This document shows positions 1-10,346 of a stretch of DNA of 58,931 nucleotides, in pieces. Numbering within the stretch: the first letter of the stretch is position 1; each line of letters opens with the position of its first letter. The position numbers were made by a program, and so were the translations under genes. The notes under the pieces are model-generated. The model had not been told where the DNA came from and made no database searches. It was given only the letters and a program-made list of their open reading frames with translations. Source of the DNA: Bacteroidota bacterium (lineage in GTDB: Bacteria > Bacteroidota > Bacteroidia > CAILMK01 > JAAYUY01); NCBI GenBank assembly GCA_016776505.1, contig JADHTG010000014.1, positions 1 through 58,931 of the forward strand, in the 5' to 3' direction.

Positions 1-1632
<1,632 letters not shown>

Positions 1633-1641
1633 TCAATTCTT

Positions 1642-1668
1642 AAAAAAAACCGGAGGTCGAACCTCCGG
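1642..1668 (-). terminator. Intrinsic terminator of rnpB
   Basis: Minus strand: perfect 8-bp stem CCGGAGGT/ACCTCCGG with a TCG loop followed by eight T. It begins a few bases after the 3' end of the RNase P RNA and ends 12 bases before the ligA start codon. Confidence 0.88.
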
Positions 1669-1672
1669 CATC

Positions 1673-2079
1673 AAGCATGCAATAAGCCGGATTCTGTACA
1701 TCCATATCCATGAACATGGTGGTCTATCATTTATCTGGGACTGTTGTCACCAACAGGCTCAATCGGTCTACCCCTCCCGATAAACGGCCGAGCCAGCCAG
1801 CTCCCAATAAAGGGAATCGGGATATACATGACTTTTCAACCGACAGGGTTTACCAAGCTCCCGATATCACTACCGGGACTGGTGAGCTCTTACCTCACCT
1901 TTTCAACATCGCCTGCCGAAGCTTTAGCGAAGGCAGGCCCTCGCAATAAACCCCAACATAGGCAGTTTCCCTTTCTGTGGCACTTTCCGTCTTCGCCTTC
2001 CCGTTAGGAAGTGTCGTGCTCTTTGTTGTCCGGACTTTCCTCCCTGACATTCAGTGTCAGTGCGATAGACTACATGCTT
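1673..2079 (-). ncRNA. rnpB: RNase P RNA (bacterial class A)
   Basis: This is the catalytic RNA that trims tRNA 5' leaders. On the minus strand the universally conserved blocks appear in order: GAGGAAAGTCCGGAC near the 5' end (P4 region), GACGGAAAGTGCCACAGAAA, the purine-rich GGTGAGGTAAGAGCTCACC arm, GGTAAACCC, and near the 3' end the AGACCACC and ACAGAATCCGGCTTA segments. The ends pair as P1 (AAGCATG at the 5' end with CATGCTT at the 3' end), which sets the boundaries to within a few bases. Length about 407 nt, usual for the class. One arm carries an inserted repeat hairpin (see the repeat at 1911). Short open frames on the plus strand here are spurious. Confidence 0.95.
1911..1938. repeat. 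28-nt palindromic repeat inside rnpB
   Basis: A near-perfect hairpin with arms GCCTGCC/GGCAGGC and core GAAGCTTTAGCGAA. It is the same length and has the same core as the hairpin at 3469-3496, whose outer arm differs by paired (compensatory) changes. It sits in the variable apical arm of RNase P RNA between the conserved GCCACAGAAA and GGTAAGAG segments, where length variation is tolerated. Confidence 0.8.
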
Positions 2080-2084
2080 TGCTG

Positions 2085-2092
2085 CAAAGTTA
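2085..2092 (-). promoter_or_regulatory. Bacteroidota -7 box upstream of rnpB
   Basis: Minus strand TAACTTTG, an exact match to the TAnnTTTG box, placed 6 bases before the mapped RNA 5' end. No clear -33 TTTG was found. Confidence 0.6.
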
Positions 2093-2122
2093 TTTATTCC
2101 CGCTTAATTTTGATTAGTATGC

Positions 2123-2158
2123 AAAAAAAAAAGCCCTGGTAAATTTTCCAGGGCTTTC
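2123..2158 (-). terminator. Intrinsic terminator of gapA
   Basis: Minus strand: GAAAGCCCTGG / CCAGGGCTTT stem with an AAAATTTA loop, then a run of T. It starts 20 bases after the gapA stop codon. Confidence 0.88.
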
Positions 2159-2177
2159 AATATTAATTGTTCGATTA

Positions 2178-3182
2178 TTAAAGCAATTTGCCTAGCATTA
2201 AAATCAAATCAGATAAACGGTGTGAGTAACCTGATTCATTATCATACCAACCAGCAATCCGAACCATGTTTCCTATCACATCTGTCAGGTTGGAATCGAA
2301 CACACAGGAGTACTCGCTTTTAATGATATCTGATGAAACAATTGCTTCTTCAGAATACTGTAAAATACCTTTTAAATGTGTATCAGCAGCTTTCTTAAAG
2401 GCCTTATTGATCTGGTCAATAGTTACTTCCTTTTTCACTGTGCACATAAAGTCGGCAATTGAGCCATCAATAACAGGAACCCGGTAAGCACTTCCCGTTA
2501 ATTTACCCTGAAGATGGGGAAAAATAAGGGCAGTGGCTTTAGCAGCTCCGGTTGAAGTGGGAATAATGTTGATCCCGGCGGCACGAGCTCTTCGAAGATC
2601 TTTATGTGGAGCATCCACCAGGCGCTGGTCTGCAGTATAAGCATGAACTGTAGTTGCAAATCCTGTATCAATTCCGGCTAATGCATCCAGCACCTTGACC
2701 ATGGGTGCGAGACAATTGGTTGTACAGGAAGCATTGGATAGGATATTCGTGTCTTTGGTGATGACTTCATCATTCACACCCAAAACCACGGCTTGTATAC
2801 CGCTTCCTTTTGGAGGTGCTGATAAAACCACTTTTTTTGCACCTGCTATCAGGTGATTTGTCAGTTTTTCCTTGTTGGTGAATTTACCTGTAGATTCCAG
2901 CACCACATCTACATCCAATTCCTTCCAGGGAAGCTTGGCATTGTCCATTTCAGCAAGGACCCTGATTTCCTTGCCATGTACCACCAGGTGCTCATTGTCA
3001 TATTTTACTTCATCGGCAAAAATGCCAAAGATAGAATCGTATTTCAACAAATAAGCGATGGTATGAGGATCTACCAGATCATTAACAGCCACTATATTAA
3101 TTTCAGGCATATTATACAATATTCTGAAAGTTGAACGCCCGATTCGTCCAAAACCATTAATGGCCACATTTATTTTTTTCAT
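2178..3182 (-). CDS. gapA: Glyceraldehyde-3-phosphate dehydrogenase (type I)
   Basis: Cytosolic glycolytic enzyme converting glyceraldehyde 3-phosphate, phosphate and NAD+ to 1,3-bisphosphoglycerate. The 334-residue length is the family norm. Visible: the Rossmann NGFGRIGR at 9-16, Asp35 at the end of the second strand (typical of NAD+ rather than NADP+ preference), the catalytic SNASCTTNCLAP with nucleophile Cys153, the phosphate-loop segment TSTGAAKA, and the C-terminal WYDNESGYS. It is monocistronic, with its own promoter box and terminator. Nothing unusual. Confidence 0.97.
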   Translation of the reverse strand: MKKINVAINGFGRIGRSTFRILYNMPEINIVAVNDLVDPHTIAYLLKYDSIFGIFADEVKYDNEHLVVHGKEIRVLAEMDNAKLPWKELDVDVVLESTGKFTNKEKLTNHLIAGAKKVVLSAPPKGSGIQAVVLGVNDEVITKDTNILSNASCTTNCLAPMVKVLDALAGIDTGFATTVHAYTADQRLVDAPHKDLRRARAAGINIIPTSTGAAKATALIFPHLQGKLTGSAYRVPVIDGSIADFMCTVKKEVTIDQINKAFKKAADTHLKGILQYSEEAIVSSDIIKSEYSCVFDSNLTDVIGNMVRIAGWYDNESGYSHRLSDLILMLGKLL

Positions 3183-3220
3183 GATTTAAATTTTAAAATA
3201 TTGAAATTATAATGAGATGG

Positions 3221-3251
3221 CAAATTTAAACTAATTATGTTAGTCGCCCAA
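3221..3251 (-). promoter_or_regulatory. Promoter of gapA (Bacteroidota type)
   Basis: Minus strand: TTG, 20 bases, TAAATTTG; both spacing and -7 box fit the phylum's primary sigma consensus. It lies about 40 bases before the gapA start codon. Confidence 0.6.
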
Positions 3252-3344
3252 CATAAATTATAAAATGAAAACGTTTTTATTTCTATTGTAATAAACTGAA
3301 TACCTGCGATTTGCAGAATAATAACTATTTTTCAATCAGGATAA

Positions 3345-3374
3345 TTGCTATTTTTAAAAAGCTCTTTATCTTTG
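3345..3374 (+). promoter_or_regulatory. Promoter of tRNA-Glu
   Basis: TTG, 19 bases, TATCTTTG; an exact TAnnTTTG box ending 18 bases before the tRNA 5' end. Confidence 0.65.
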
Positions 3375-3392
3375 CACCTCGTTTATTGACAC

Positions 3393-3464
3393 GGTCCGTT
3401 CGTCTAGGGGTTAGGACGCCAGGTTTTCATCCTGGTAACAGGGGTTCGATTCCCCTACGGACTA
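3393..3464 (+). tRNA. tRNA-Glu (anticodon UUC)
   Basis: 72-nt cloverleaf: 7-bp acceptor stem GGTCCGT/ACGGACT (first pair G-U), D arm with the GGGGTTAGGAC loop region, anticodon stem CCAGG/CCTGG around loop TTTTCAT giving anticodon TTC, and T arm AGGGG-TTCGATT-CCCCT. The CCA end is not encoded. A repeat-derived hairpin terminator follows at once. Confidence 0.95.
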
Positions 3465-3468
3465 CATC

Positions 3469-3505
3469 GCCCACCAAAGCTTCAGCGAAGGTGGGCTTTC
3501 TTTTT
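3469..3505 (+). terminator. Repeat-family hairpin acting as tRNA-Glu terminator
   Basis: Stem GCCCACC/GGTGGGC with core AAAGCTTCAGCGAA (28 nt), followed by TTTCTTTTT. It belongs to the same palindromic family as the hairpin inside rnpB. The rest of the spacer up to 3864 holds no gene that I can support. Confidence 0.75.
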
Positions 3506-3775
3506 ACCTCCACTCAAATTCAATGTTTTATGGAAATATCGAACTCCATAAGAACAATTTGTATTCTACTGATGATTTGCAGTAATCTAAAGCCATAATT
3601 GTCAAAACATTTCAAGTAATCATTCTCTGTAGAATCCAAGTCATTTTAATTGATTATTAAGGAATCCTGATTTAAACTGAAATTCCCGCTTAGGATTAAC
3701 GCATTCAAAAATTGCATAACAGACTGTCCCGGAATTATTTATTTCAATTTTAATTTTAATGTAACTTATACTAAT

Positions 3776-3783
3776 TATATTTG
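3776..3783 (+). promoter_or_regulatory. Possible -7 box for the transhydrogenase operon
   Basis: TATATTTG, an exact TAnnTTTG match 81 bases upstream of the start codon. The -33 element is weak. Confidence 0.4.
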
Positions 3784-3864
3784 CTGCTTCATACAATTGA
3801 TTCCTGATAGGTAAATATCAAGATTTGTTTATTTATTTTGAAACATTAATATTAAAAATAACGA

Positions 3865-4992
3865 ATGATTTTAGGACTATTAAAAGAAGTTGAGGCAGAA
3901 AAGCGAGTTGCTTTTTTACCGGAGATTGTAACCAAGCTTGTTCAATTGAAAGTAGAGGTGATTGTTGAAAAAGATGCTGGTGCCAAAGCATTCCATGACA
4001 ATGAAGCCTATCGAAATGCCGGAGCAAAAGATTTAAAGCGGGAAGAGGTATTAAAAAAGGCAGATTTGCTGGTTCAGATTGGTGAACCTGATCCTGATCT
4101 AATAAATTCACTCAAAACGAACCAGATTTGGTTAAGTCAGTACAATCCCCTGTGGAATAAGGAAATTGTTAAGAAGTTTCAAAATAAAGGAATCACAAGT
4201 TTTAGCATGGATTCTATACCCAGAACCAGCCGGGCTCAATCGATGGATGTACTTTCTTCCATGGCAACAGTAGCAGGATATAAAGCAGTGCTTCAGGCTG
4301 CCAATGAACTTCCTGTCTTTTTTCCCATGTTTATGACAGCTGCAGGAACCATCCGGCCTGCAACAGTTTTGATTTTAGGAGCCGGAGTGGCCGGATTGCA
4401 GGCCATTGCCATAGCTAGAAAATTGGGAGCCCAGGTGGAAGCATTTGATGTAAGAGCAGCTGTGAAGGAGGAGGTCATGAGCCTGGGTGCAAAATTTGTG
4501 GAAGTGGAAGGAGCCATTGACGATTCTGCTGCCGGTGGATATGCTGTGGAGCAAACAGAAGAGTTCAAAAAGAAACAGCAGGAAGTCATCAACGATCATG
4601 CAGCTAAAGCAGATGTTGTCATTTGTACAGCTCAAATTCCAGGAAGAAAGGCTCCCTTATTAATCCCTACTAAAGTAGTAGAGCGTATGAAACCAGGTTC
4701 TGTTATCATTGACCTGGCTGCTTCGAGTGGTGGTAATTGCGAACTTACTAAAGACAATGAAACTGTTATACACAAGAAGGTGAAAATTGTCGGGCAGTCT
4801 GAATATCCTTCTCATATGCCAGCCGATGCAAGTAAGATGTTCGGTAAAAATGTGTTTAATTTTCTTCAGTTATTAATTGCTGAAGATGGATCCCTGAACC
4901 TGGATTTTGAAGACGATATTATAAAAGGAACATGCATAACACACGAAGGAAAAATCCTAAACGAACGAGTCAAATCATTTATCGAATCATAA
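3865..4992 (+). CDS. pntAA: NAD(P) transhydrogenase subunit alpha part 1
   Basis: NAD(H)-binding domain I of the proton-translocating transhydrogenase, which moves hydride between NADH and NADP+ driven by the proton gradient. The 375-residue protein has the alanine-dehydrogenase-like fold: N-terminal PEIVTKL segment, RTSRAQSMDVLSSMA (~120-134), dinucleotide motif GAGVAGLQA (~175) and the mobile-loop region with DDSAAGGYA. It lacks membrane segments, so this is the split-alpha type; the membrane part follows 11 bases downstream as a separate gene. First of a three-gene operon. In this anaerobe it would balance NADH and NADPH pools. Confidence 0.95.
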   Translation: MILGLLKEVEAEKRVAFLPEIVTKLVQLKVEVIVEKDAGAKAFHDNEAYRNAGAKDLKREEVLKKADLLVQIGEPDPDLINSLKTNQIWLSQYNPLWNKEIVKKFQNKGITSFSMDSIPRTSRAQSMDVLSSMATVAGYKAVLQAANELPVFFPMFMTAAGTIRPATVLILGAGVAGLQAIAIARKLGAQVEAFDVRAAVKEEVMSLGAKFVEVEGAIDDSAAGGYAVEQTEEFKKKQQEVINDHAAKADVVICTAQIPGRKAPLLIPTKVVERMKPGSVIIDLAASSGGNCELTKDNETVIHKKVKIVGQSEYPSHMPADASKMFGKNVFNFLQLLIAEDGSLNLDFEDDIIKGTCITHEGKILNERVKSFIES

Positions 4993-5003
4993 AATAAAAT
5001 CAA

Positions 5004-5318
5004 ATGGAACAATTATTAATTTACTTTTTCACATATAAAGAAGCAATTTTTATTATTGCACTGTCCATCTTTCTGGGTATTGAGGTAATATCAAATGTAC
5101 CCTCTGTCCTCCACACACCCCTCATGTCGGGAGCCAATGCCATTAGTGGTGTCATTATTATTGGTGGAATTATTTTGGTCGGCCATGCAGATGCTTCAAA
5201 GATATCGCTGGAACTCATTCTCGGGATTTTTGCTGTCATCTTTGGAACACTCAATGTAGTGGGTGGATTTGTGGTAACAGACCGCATGTTGGAAATGTTT
5301 AAAAAGAAGAAAAAATAG
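5004..5318 (+). CDS. pntAB: NAD(P) transhydrogenase subunit alpha part 2 (membrane)
   Basis: 104-residue membrane subunit with three or four hydrophobic helices (about 7-25, 32-53, 55-62 and 70-92), matching the small domain II piece of split transhydrogenases. Contains the family segment PSVLHTPLMSGANAISG. Ends in a basic tail KKKKK. Located between the NAD-binding subunit and the beta subunit, 6 bases before the latter. Confidence 0.93.
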   Translation: MEQLLIYFFTYKEAIFIIALSIFLGIEVISNVPSVLHTPLMSGANAISGVIIIGGIILVGHADASKISLELILGIFAVIFGTLNVVGGFVVTDRMLEMFKKKKK

Positions 5319-5324
5319 GAAGAT

Positions 5325-6767
5325 ATGGAACAGGTATTAGGAAATTTAAATGGTATTGATTTCACATTGGGTGAAACCATACTGGAATTAAGTTACTTAA
5401 TTTCAGCATTGCTGTTTGTTTTTGGATTAAAATTATTAAGCCACCCTGAAACAGCAAGGCGAGGTAATTTTTTTGCTGCTGCCGGGATGCTTCTCGCTAT
5501 GATCACCACCCTGCTTTTACATAAAAATCCTGCAGGAAATGGAATTTCGCTTAACAATGTATGGATCATTCTTGCTGCTTTGGCCGTTGGTTCTGTCCTT
5601 GGTTGGACTATTGCCAGGCGTGTAAAAATGACCGCTATGCCACAACTGGTATCCTTCTTCAATGCCTCAGGAGGTGCTGCATCTGCATTGGTTGCATTAC
5701 TCGAATTCCCCAATGCCAGCATGGGTGACCAGGGATCTATTTTAGTTACCATTCTTGGTTTGATCATCGGTAGTGTTGCATTTAGTGGAAGTATGATAGC
5801 TTACGGTAAACTGGACGGGAAAATTGGTGATATTTTTTCAGGGATCATGAAATATGTCAACTTGTTCTTATTGCTGTGCATAGTCGCAATTGCTGCATTC
5901 ATCATGACTTCCGGTCAAAGTCCAGCGCAATTAAACTGGGCTATATATTTATTGCTTGCCGTCTCGCTTATCTACGGAGTGATGTTTGTCATGCCAATTG
6001 GAGGCGCAGATATGCCTGTGGTTATTTCGTTGCTGAATAGTTTTACAGGAATTGCAGCAACCATGGCCGGTTTTATTTACAACAACCAGGCGATGATACT
6101 GGGTGGTATCCTGGTGGGCGCGGCCGGCACCATCTTAACTTTACTGATGTGTAAAGCCATGAACCGCTCTTTGTTGAATGTTATAATTGGTGCATTTGGT
6201 GGTGATGGTGGATCCGCTGTTCAACAGGAAGGTGGTGTCATGAAAGAAATTAGCCTCAGCGATGCCTCTATTTTACTCAGTTACTCAAAGAGTGTCGTTA
6301 TCGTTCCGGGTTATGGATTGGCAGTTGCACAGGCCCAGCATGTGTGTCATGAACTGGAAGAATTACTCAGCGAAAAAGGAGTGAGTGTACGATATGCAAT
6401 TCATCCCGTAGCTGGAAGAATGCCGGGACACATGAATGTGCTGCTTGCAGAAGCTGATGTGCCATACAATCAGTTAGTTGAAATGGAAAATATCAATCCA
6501 GATATGCCCAATACGGATGTGGTGATAGTGATAGGTGCAAATGATGTGGTTAATCCGGCAGCAATAACTGACCCGGGAAGTCCAATTGCTGGTATGCCCA
6601 TTATTAATGCTCACCTGGCGAAAAATATCATTGTCATGAAACGTGGAAGGGGTAAAGGCTATGCCGGTATCGAGAATGAATTATTCTTTGATGACAAAAC
6701 ACGTTTGCTTTTTGGTAATGCAAAAGACAGCCTGCAGAATTTAGCTAACGAAATTAAGAGTCTGTAA
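5325..6767 (+). CDS. pntB: NAD(P) transhydrogenase subunit beta
   Basis: 480-residue subunit: about eight transmembrane helices (domain II, residues ~15-280) and a C-terminal NADP(H)-binding domain III (~305-480). Visible motifs: FFNASGGAASALVA, GGADMPVVISLLNSFTG in the proton channel, VPGYGLAVAQAQH (domain III Rossmann loop), HPVAGRMPGHMNVLLAEA and GANDVVNPAA. Completes the three-subunit enzyme in the inner membrane. The spacer after it (6768-6968) is AT-rich without a recognisable terminator. Confidence 0.96.
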   Translation: MEQVLGNLNGIDFTLGETILELSYLISALLFVFGLKLLSHPETARRGNFFAAAGMLLAMITTLLLHKNPAGNGISLNNVWIILAALAVGSVLGWTIARRVKMTAMPQLVSFFNASGGAASALVALLEFPNASMGDQGSILVTILGLIIGSVAFSGSMIAYGKLDGKIGDIFSGIMKYVNLFLLLCIVAIAAFIMTSGQSPAQLNWAIYLLLAVSLIYGVMFVMPIGGADMPVVISLLNSFTGIAATMAGFIYNNQAMILGGILVGAAGTILTLLMCKAMNRSLLNVIIGAFGGDGGSAVQQEGGVMKEISLSDASILLSYSKSVVIVPGYGLAVAQAQHVCHELEELLSEKGVSVRYAIHPVAGRMPGHMNVLLAEADVPYNQLVEMENINPDMPNTDVVIVIGANDVVNPAAITDPGSPIAGMPIINAHLAKNIIVMKRGRGKGYAGIENELFFDDKTRLLFGNAKDSLQNLANEIKSL

Positions 6768-6968
6768 ATTCTTATAAACAAAAATATTAGCTTTGATGTA
6801 TTGATTTTGAAGGAGTTCAGCCATAGACCTCTTTCACTTAATACCCATCATAAATAGAAATTATAAAATATATACTATTTTTACTATTCAATAAAATCGA
6901 AATAAGACATCATTCAATTGTTAACTGATAAAAGATATTTTTAGTTTAACCCATTAAATCAGTGACTT

Positions 6969-7154
6969 ATGGATTTCAAAAAATCGATTATTCATCTTGC
7001 AATTTGCTTAGTTGTATCACCTATCATCATTTACATTTTTATCTTGATAGCTAAATTGGCAGGTTCCACTTATGATATGACTCATGGGGAAACATTTATT
7101 ATCTGGCTTCTTATGGCCATATTGATCTCCCGGTCAATGATTAAGAAGGCATAG
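6969..7154 (+). CDS. Small two-helix membrane protein, unknown
   Basis: 61 residues with two hydrophobic stretches (about 9-29 and 42-56), a short polar loop and a basic end (SMIKKA). I do not recognise a family. The ATG follows an AT-rich leader with a weak TATTTTTA box about 35 bases upstream. It could be a real small membrane protein, but there is no homology evidence, so confidence is moderate. Confidence 0.45.
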   Translation: MDFKKSIIHLAICLVVSPIIIYIFILIAKLAGSTYDMTHGETFIIWLLMAILISRSMIKKA

Positions 7155-7507
7155 AGTACATACAATAAGAAGAAATAATAATTCAATTCATCCGGAAGGG
7201 ATCATGTATTCACGTTTTGAAATGCTGTTTCCTTATCGGTTCATTTTAACTCTTGCGGGTATCCTAAAGCTTTAGGAATTGCTTTAGTGTGGTTCATATT
7301 TGCCTGCCAGTAACTGCCAGGATTGTATTAATTGTAGCTGTGCTAGGCATTTCAAATGATTATAAGCCCAAATCTAATACACCATTAGTTTTCTGTGAGT
7401 TAAATCTTATCCCGAACTCAGGTTCATAAACACATCTCAGCTAAGCTTAAACAGAGAAATCCGTAAGTCGAGTTAGATATGATTGTTGTCTTTTCCTTTT
7501 ACAATTC
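7155..7507. other. Gene-free spacer with short palindrome
   Basis: No supported gene. It holds a perfect 16-nt palindrome TCCTAAAGCTTTAGGA at 7262-7277 and a nearby direct repeat CTGCCAG..CTGCCAG, probably remnants of the same kind of spacer repeats seen between the bam genes. No clear terminator for the bam operon was found here. Confidence 0.5.
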
Positions 7508-8104
7508 TCAGGAAGAAGCCTCGGGAAAAGCCATCGCTTCAGTTAACACAAATGCTGCCTGGAGGTAGGATGTCGGGCAAAGGGGAAAGCATTCCATACA
7601 ACCCTTGCACTCCTTTGACGCAATTTCAGGGATGAAACAAATCTCTTTATTAATACCCCTGTCGATAAATCCAACTGCATTTAATTGCTTTACTTCTGCA
7701 CAGTACCTGACACATAAACCACAGTGTATGCAAAATGAAGATTCTTTATCAAATTGATCTTTATTAGCACCGTATTCCACTGCTAAATCCTGTAATTGCT
7801 GAGAATTCGGGGCATGTGCCAGCAGAAGTTCCAAAAGAGTTTTCCGAATTCTATCAATCTTCTCTGACCTGGTTCTGACCACTAAACCATTTTCAACTGC
7901 ATAAACGCAAGAAACAACCAGTTTTGTCCATCTGCCTGATTCCACTTCGACGAGGCAAAGTCTGCATCCTCCAAAAGGAATTAATTTTTCATGGTGACAC
8001 AGTTTGGGTATGGATATACCTGCACTTTGGGCTGCTTCCAGAACTGTCATCCCTTCCTTCGCTTGGACATTTTGTTCGTCTATGTTTAGAGTGATTTCTT
8101 TCAT
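7508..8104 (-). CDS. bamI: Class II benzoyl-CoA reductase BamI-like subunit (NuoG N-terminal type)
   Basis: 198-residue iron-sulfur protein like the N-terminus of NuoG or HoxU. Seen: an N-terminal [2Fe-2S] ferredoxin domain (CHHE...GGCRLC...C, ~36-68), the His/Cys-type linker region, and a C-terminal pair of [4Fe-4S] motifs CIHCGLCVRYC and CKGCMECFPLCP. With the NuoE- and NuoF-like neighbours it forms a soluble NADH-oxidising module. It is the last gene of the operon, as in Geobacter bamB-I. A reading from a TTG at 8125 is possible but falls inside the spacer repeat; the ATG at 8104 has AGGGAAGA just upstream and was chosen. Function by family and synteny; electron partner inferred. Confidence 0.85.
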   Translation of the reverse strand: MKEITLNIDEQNVQAKEGMTVLEAAQSAGISIPKLCHHEKLIPFGGCRLCLVEVESGRWTKLVVSCVYAVENGLVVRTRSEKIDRIRKTLLELLLAHAPNSQQLQDLAVEYGANKDQFDKESSFCIHCGLCVRYCAEVKQLNAVGFIDRGINKEICFIPEIASKECKGCMECFPLCPTSYLQAAFVLTEAMAFPEASS

Positions 8105-8116
8105 TCTTCCCTTTTT

Positions 8117-8201
8117 AAATTCCAAGTTCCCTGCCTTGCCTGAAGGCAGTCAAATTAAAAGTCTCAAGCCCCAAGATGTGAATGAAACCCTCTTGGAATT
8201 T
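8117..8201. repeat. Imperfect inverted repeat in the bamH-bamI gap
   Basis: AAATTCCAAG at 8117-8126 is perfectly inverted as CTTGGAATTT at 8192-8201, with an inner CTGCCTTGCCTGAAGGCAG hairpin. It resembles the TTGGAATTTG spacer repeats common in Bacteroidota. Confidence 0.7.
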
Positions 8202-8238
8202 GGTTCCTGGAATTTGAGATTTTGGACTTAACATTGCC

Positions 8239-10152
8239 TTATTTTATAATCATTCTTTCTTCCTCCGGAATAGGTGCTGGTACCGTTTCACCGGAAATCT
8301 TCCTCACAGCATCAAACTTCAGCGGGCAAACTTCAAAACAAGTATTGCATTTTGTGCATTTTTCCTGGTCGATGACATGGATTTTTTTCTTCTCACCTAT
8401 TACAGCATCAGCCGGGCATTTTTTAAAGCAAATCATACAGGCACTGCATTTCTCAGGATCGATGTAGTAGGAGATCAGCTCTTTGCAATACTTTGCCGGA
8501 CATTTTTTCTCTTTGATATGTGCTTCATATTCTGTTCTGAAATAGTTTAATGTGCTTAAAAATGGATTGGGAGCACTTTTTCCTAAAGCACAGAGTGAAG
8601 CCTCCATGGCTGTTTCAGAAAGTACTTCCAGAAGTTCTATATCGCCCTCTTTTCCCTTTCCCTCGGTGATATTGGTCAGTATCCTGTTCATTTGCCTCAG
8701 GCCTTCCCTGCAGGGAATACATTTGCCGCAGGACTCTTCTGTGAGGAAATTGATGAAGTACCTGGCCACATCTACCATACAGGTATCTTCATCCATCACA
8801 ATCATCCCACCGGAACCCATCATGGAACCCGCCTGTGTGAGTTCATCAAAACCCACTTTCAGGTCCAGCTTATCCGCAGGAATACAGCCTCCTGAAGGTC
8901 CTCCGGTCTGTACTGCCTTGAATTTCTTAGCTCCTGGAATTCCACCACCAATTCCATAAATAATTTCTTTCAAACTAATACCCATAGGTATTTCCACCAA
9001 TCCGGTATTGGATATTTTTCCAACCAGGGAGAATATTTTCGTACCCTTGCTACTCTCGGTTCCAATTTGAGTGAACCAGTCAGCTCCCTTATTGATAATG
9101 AGTGGCACGTTGGCCCATGTTTCCACATTATTCAACACGCTGGGTTTGCTCCAAAGTCCAACGATGTTTGAGCGTACATATTTCGGCCTGGGTTCCCCCA
9201 CCCTGCCCTCCAGGGCTGTCATTAAAGCAGTTGATTCTCCGCAGACAAAAGCTCCTGCTCCCTGGTGAACAGTGACCTTGAAGTCAAAGCCAGAGCCCAG
9301 GATATTTTTTCCCAATAATCCGTAAGTCTCAGCCTGCTTAATGGCCAGGTTGATATTCACCACCGCCAGTGGGTATTCCTGTCTTACGTATACGAAACCC
9401 TCACGCGCTCCGATGGCATAACCTCCTATGATCAAGCCTTCCAGGATAGAATGCGGATTTCCTTCCAGCAGCGCCCTGTCCATAAATGCACCGGGATCAC
9501 CTTCATCTGCATTGACGATTACATATTTTGTTTTTTCAGGGGCATTCCTGGATCCTTCCCATTTTTCCCCGGTTGGGAAACCAGCTCCGCCCCTTCCCCT
9601 CAATTTGGATTTTTTGACTTCCTCCACTACTTCTTCTGCCGTCATTTTGAAAAGTGATTTGGTCAATGCTGTATATCCCCCTATGGCCAGGTAATCATCA
9701 ATACTCTTGGAATCAATTTTAATATTATTGCATATTATATTTCTTTCCTGGTTTTTGTAAAAGGGAATATCCGATTCATGAACTGATTTTTCGCCCGTTG
9801 CTGCATCCACATAGAGTAATCGGTCAACTACCTTCTTCGCTTTAATGGTTTGTGTCACTATCTCGGGAACATCTTTAGCGCATACCTGTAAATAACAAAT
9901 TTCCTCGGGGTAAATTACCACTACGGGTCCTCTTTCGCAAAAGCCTGGACAGCCAGTTCCTTTTAAATCCACAACTGCTTTTAATTTTTGTTTTTCAATC
10001 TCAGATTTAAAAGAGGCAATGACTTCATTCGCACCGGAAGCCAGACAACCTGCGCCTGCACACACAGATATGCAAGGTTTCGCAGAATCTCTTTTGGCAA
10101 TTATATCCTTTCTGAATATCTCTAATTCCTCAGGTGAATTGAACGGCATCAT
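8239..10152 (-). CDS. bamH: Class II benzoyl-CoA reductase BamH-like subunit (NuoF type)
   Basis: 637-residue flavoprotein that would take electrons from NADH. In order: a thioredoxin-like [2Fe-2S] domain (CAGAGC ... CPGFC, ~30-75), the NuoF core with FMN/NADH motifs GRGGAGFPTG (~187), NADEGDPGAFMDR, GAGAFVCGESTALM, the [4Fe-4S] site ESCGKCIPCREG (~480), and a C-terminal pair of ferredoxin motifs CSACMICFKKCP and CTKCNTCFEVCP. This extended layout is that of BamH and of NADH-linked hydrogenase/formate dehydrogenase subunits. Separated from its neighbours by repeat-bearing gaps. Two adjacent ATGs (10152, 10149) are possible starts. Confidence 0.88.
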   Translation of the reverse strand: MMPFNSPEELEIFRKDIIAKRDSAKPCISVCAGAGCLASGANEVIASFKSEIEKQKLKAVVDLKGTGCPGFCERGPVVVIYPEEICYLQVCAKDVPEIVTQTIKAKKVVDRLLYVDAATGEKSVHESDIPFYKNQERNIICNNIKIDSKSIDDYLAIGGYTALTKSLFKMTAEEVVEEVKKSKLRGRGGAGFPTGEKWEGSRNAPEKTKYVIVNADEGDPGAFMDRALLEGNPHSILEGLIIGGYAIGAREGFVYVRQEYPLAVVNINLAIKQAETYGLLGKNILGSGFDFKVTVHQGAGAFVCGESTALMTALEGRVGEPRPKYVRSNIVGLWSKPSVLNNVETWANVPLIINKGADWFTQIGTESSKGTKIFSLVGKISNTGLVEIPMGISLKEIIYGIGGGIPGAKKFKAVQTGGPSGGCIPADKLDLKVGFDELTQAGSMMGSGGMIVMDEDTCMVDVARYFINFLTEESCGKCIPCREGLRQMNRILTNITEGKGKEGDIELLEVLSETAMEASLCALGKSAPNPFLSTLNYFRTEYEAHIKEKKCPAKYCKELISYYIDPEKCSACMICFKKCPADAVIGEKKKIHVIDQEKCTKCNTCFEVCPLKFDAVRKISGETVPAPIPEEERMIIK

Positions 10153-10184
10153 AATTACTTTTGGTAAATGTCTTCATGATTGTA

Positions 10185-10320
10185 TAAAGCCCCAAATTTC
10201 AAATCCCAAAACTCAAAACCCGAGTTGTCTACAAGCTTGAATTTGCCTGCATGCAGGGTAAGGGGCTTGGAGCTTGGTGCCGAAGGTATCCCTTCGGGGA
10301 ATTTGAGACTCGGAGCCTTC
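10185..10320. repeat. Repeat-rich bamG-bamH gap
   Basis: Holds AAGCCCC inverted as GGGGCTT, a palindrome CCTGCATGCAGG, a hairpin TCCCTTCGGGGA, and multiple AATTTGAG/CTCAAAAC-type units. Same style as the other bam spacers; decayed inverted repeat. Confidence 0.55.
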
Positions 10321-10346
10321 ATTTCTTTTGTTTTTTATTGAAATTT

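Noticed and set aside
3311..3598. A 95-codon plus-strand frame
   Set aside because: It runs through tRNA-Glu and its terminator; chance frame.
3393..7507. tRNA-Glu as integration site of a genomic island carrying the aromatic genes
   Set aside because: No integrase gene and no direct repeat of the tRNA 3' end near 40-41 kb was found, and the transhydrogenase operon lies between.
8102..8125. Extension of bamI to a TTG start at 8125
   Set aside because: The extra codons come from the spacer repeat; the ATG at 8104 has a ribosome site. The same reasoning moved bamD from 16239 to 16224 and the mutase from 27828 to 27834.
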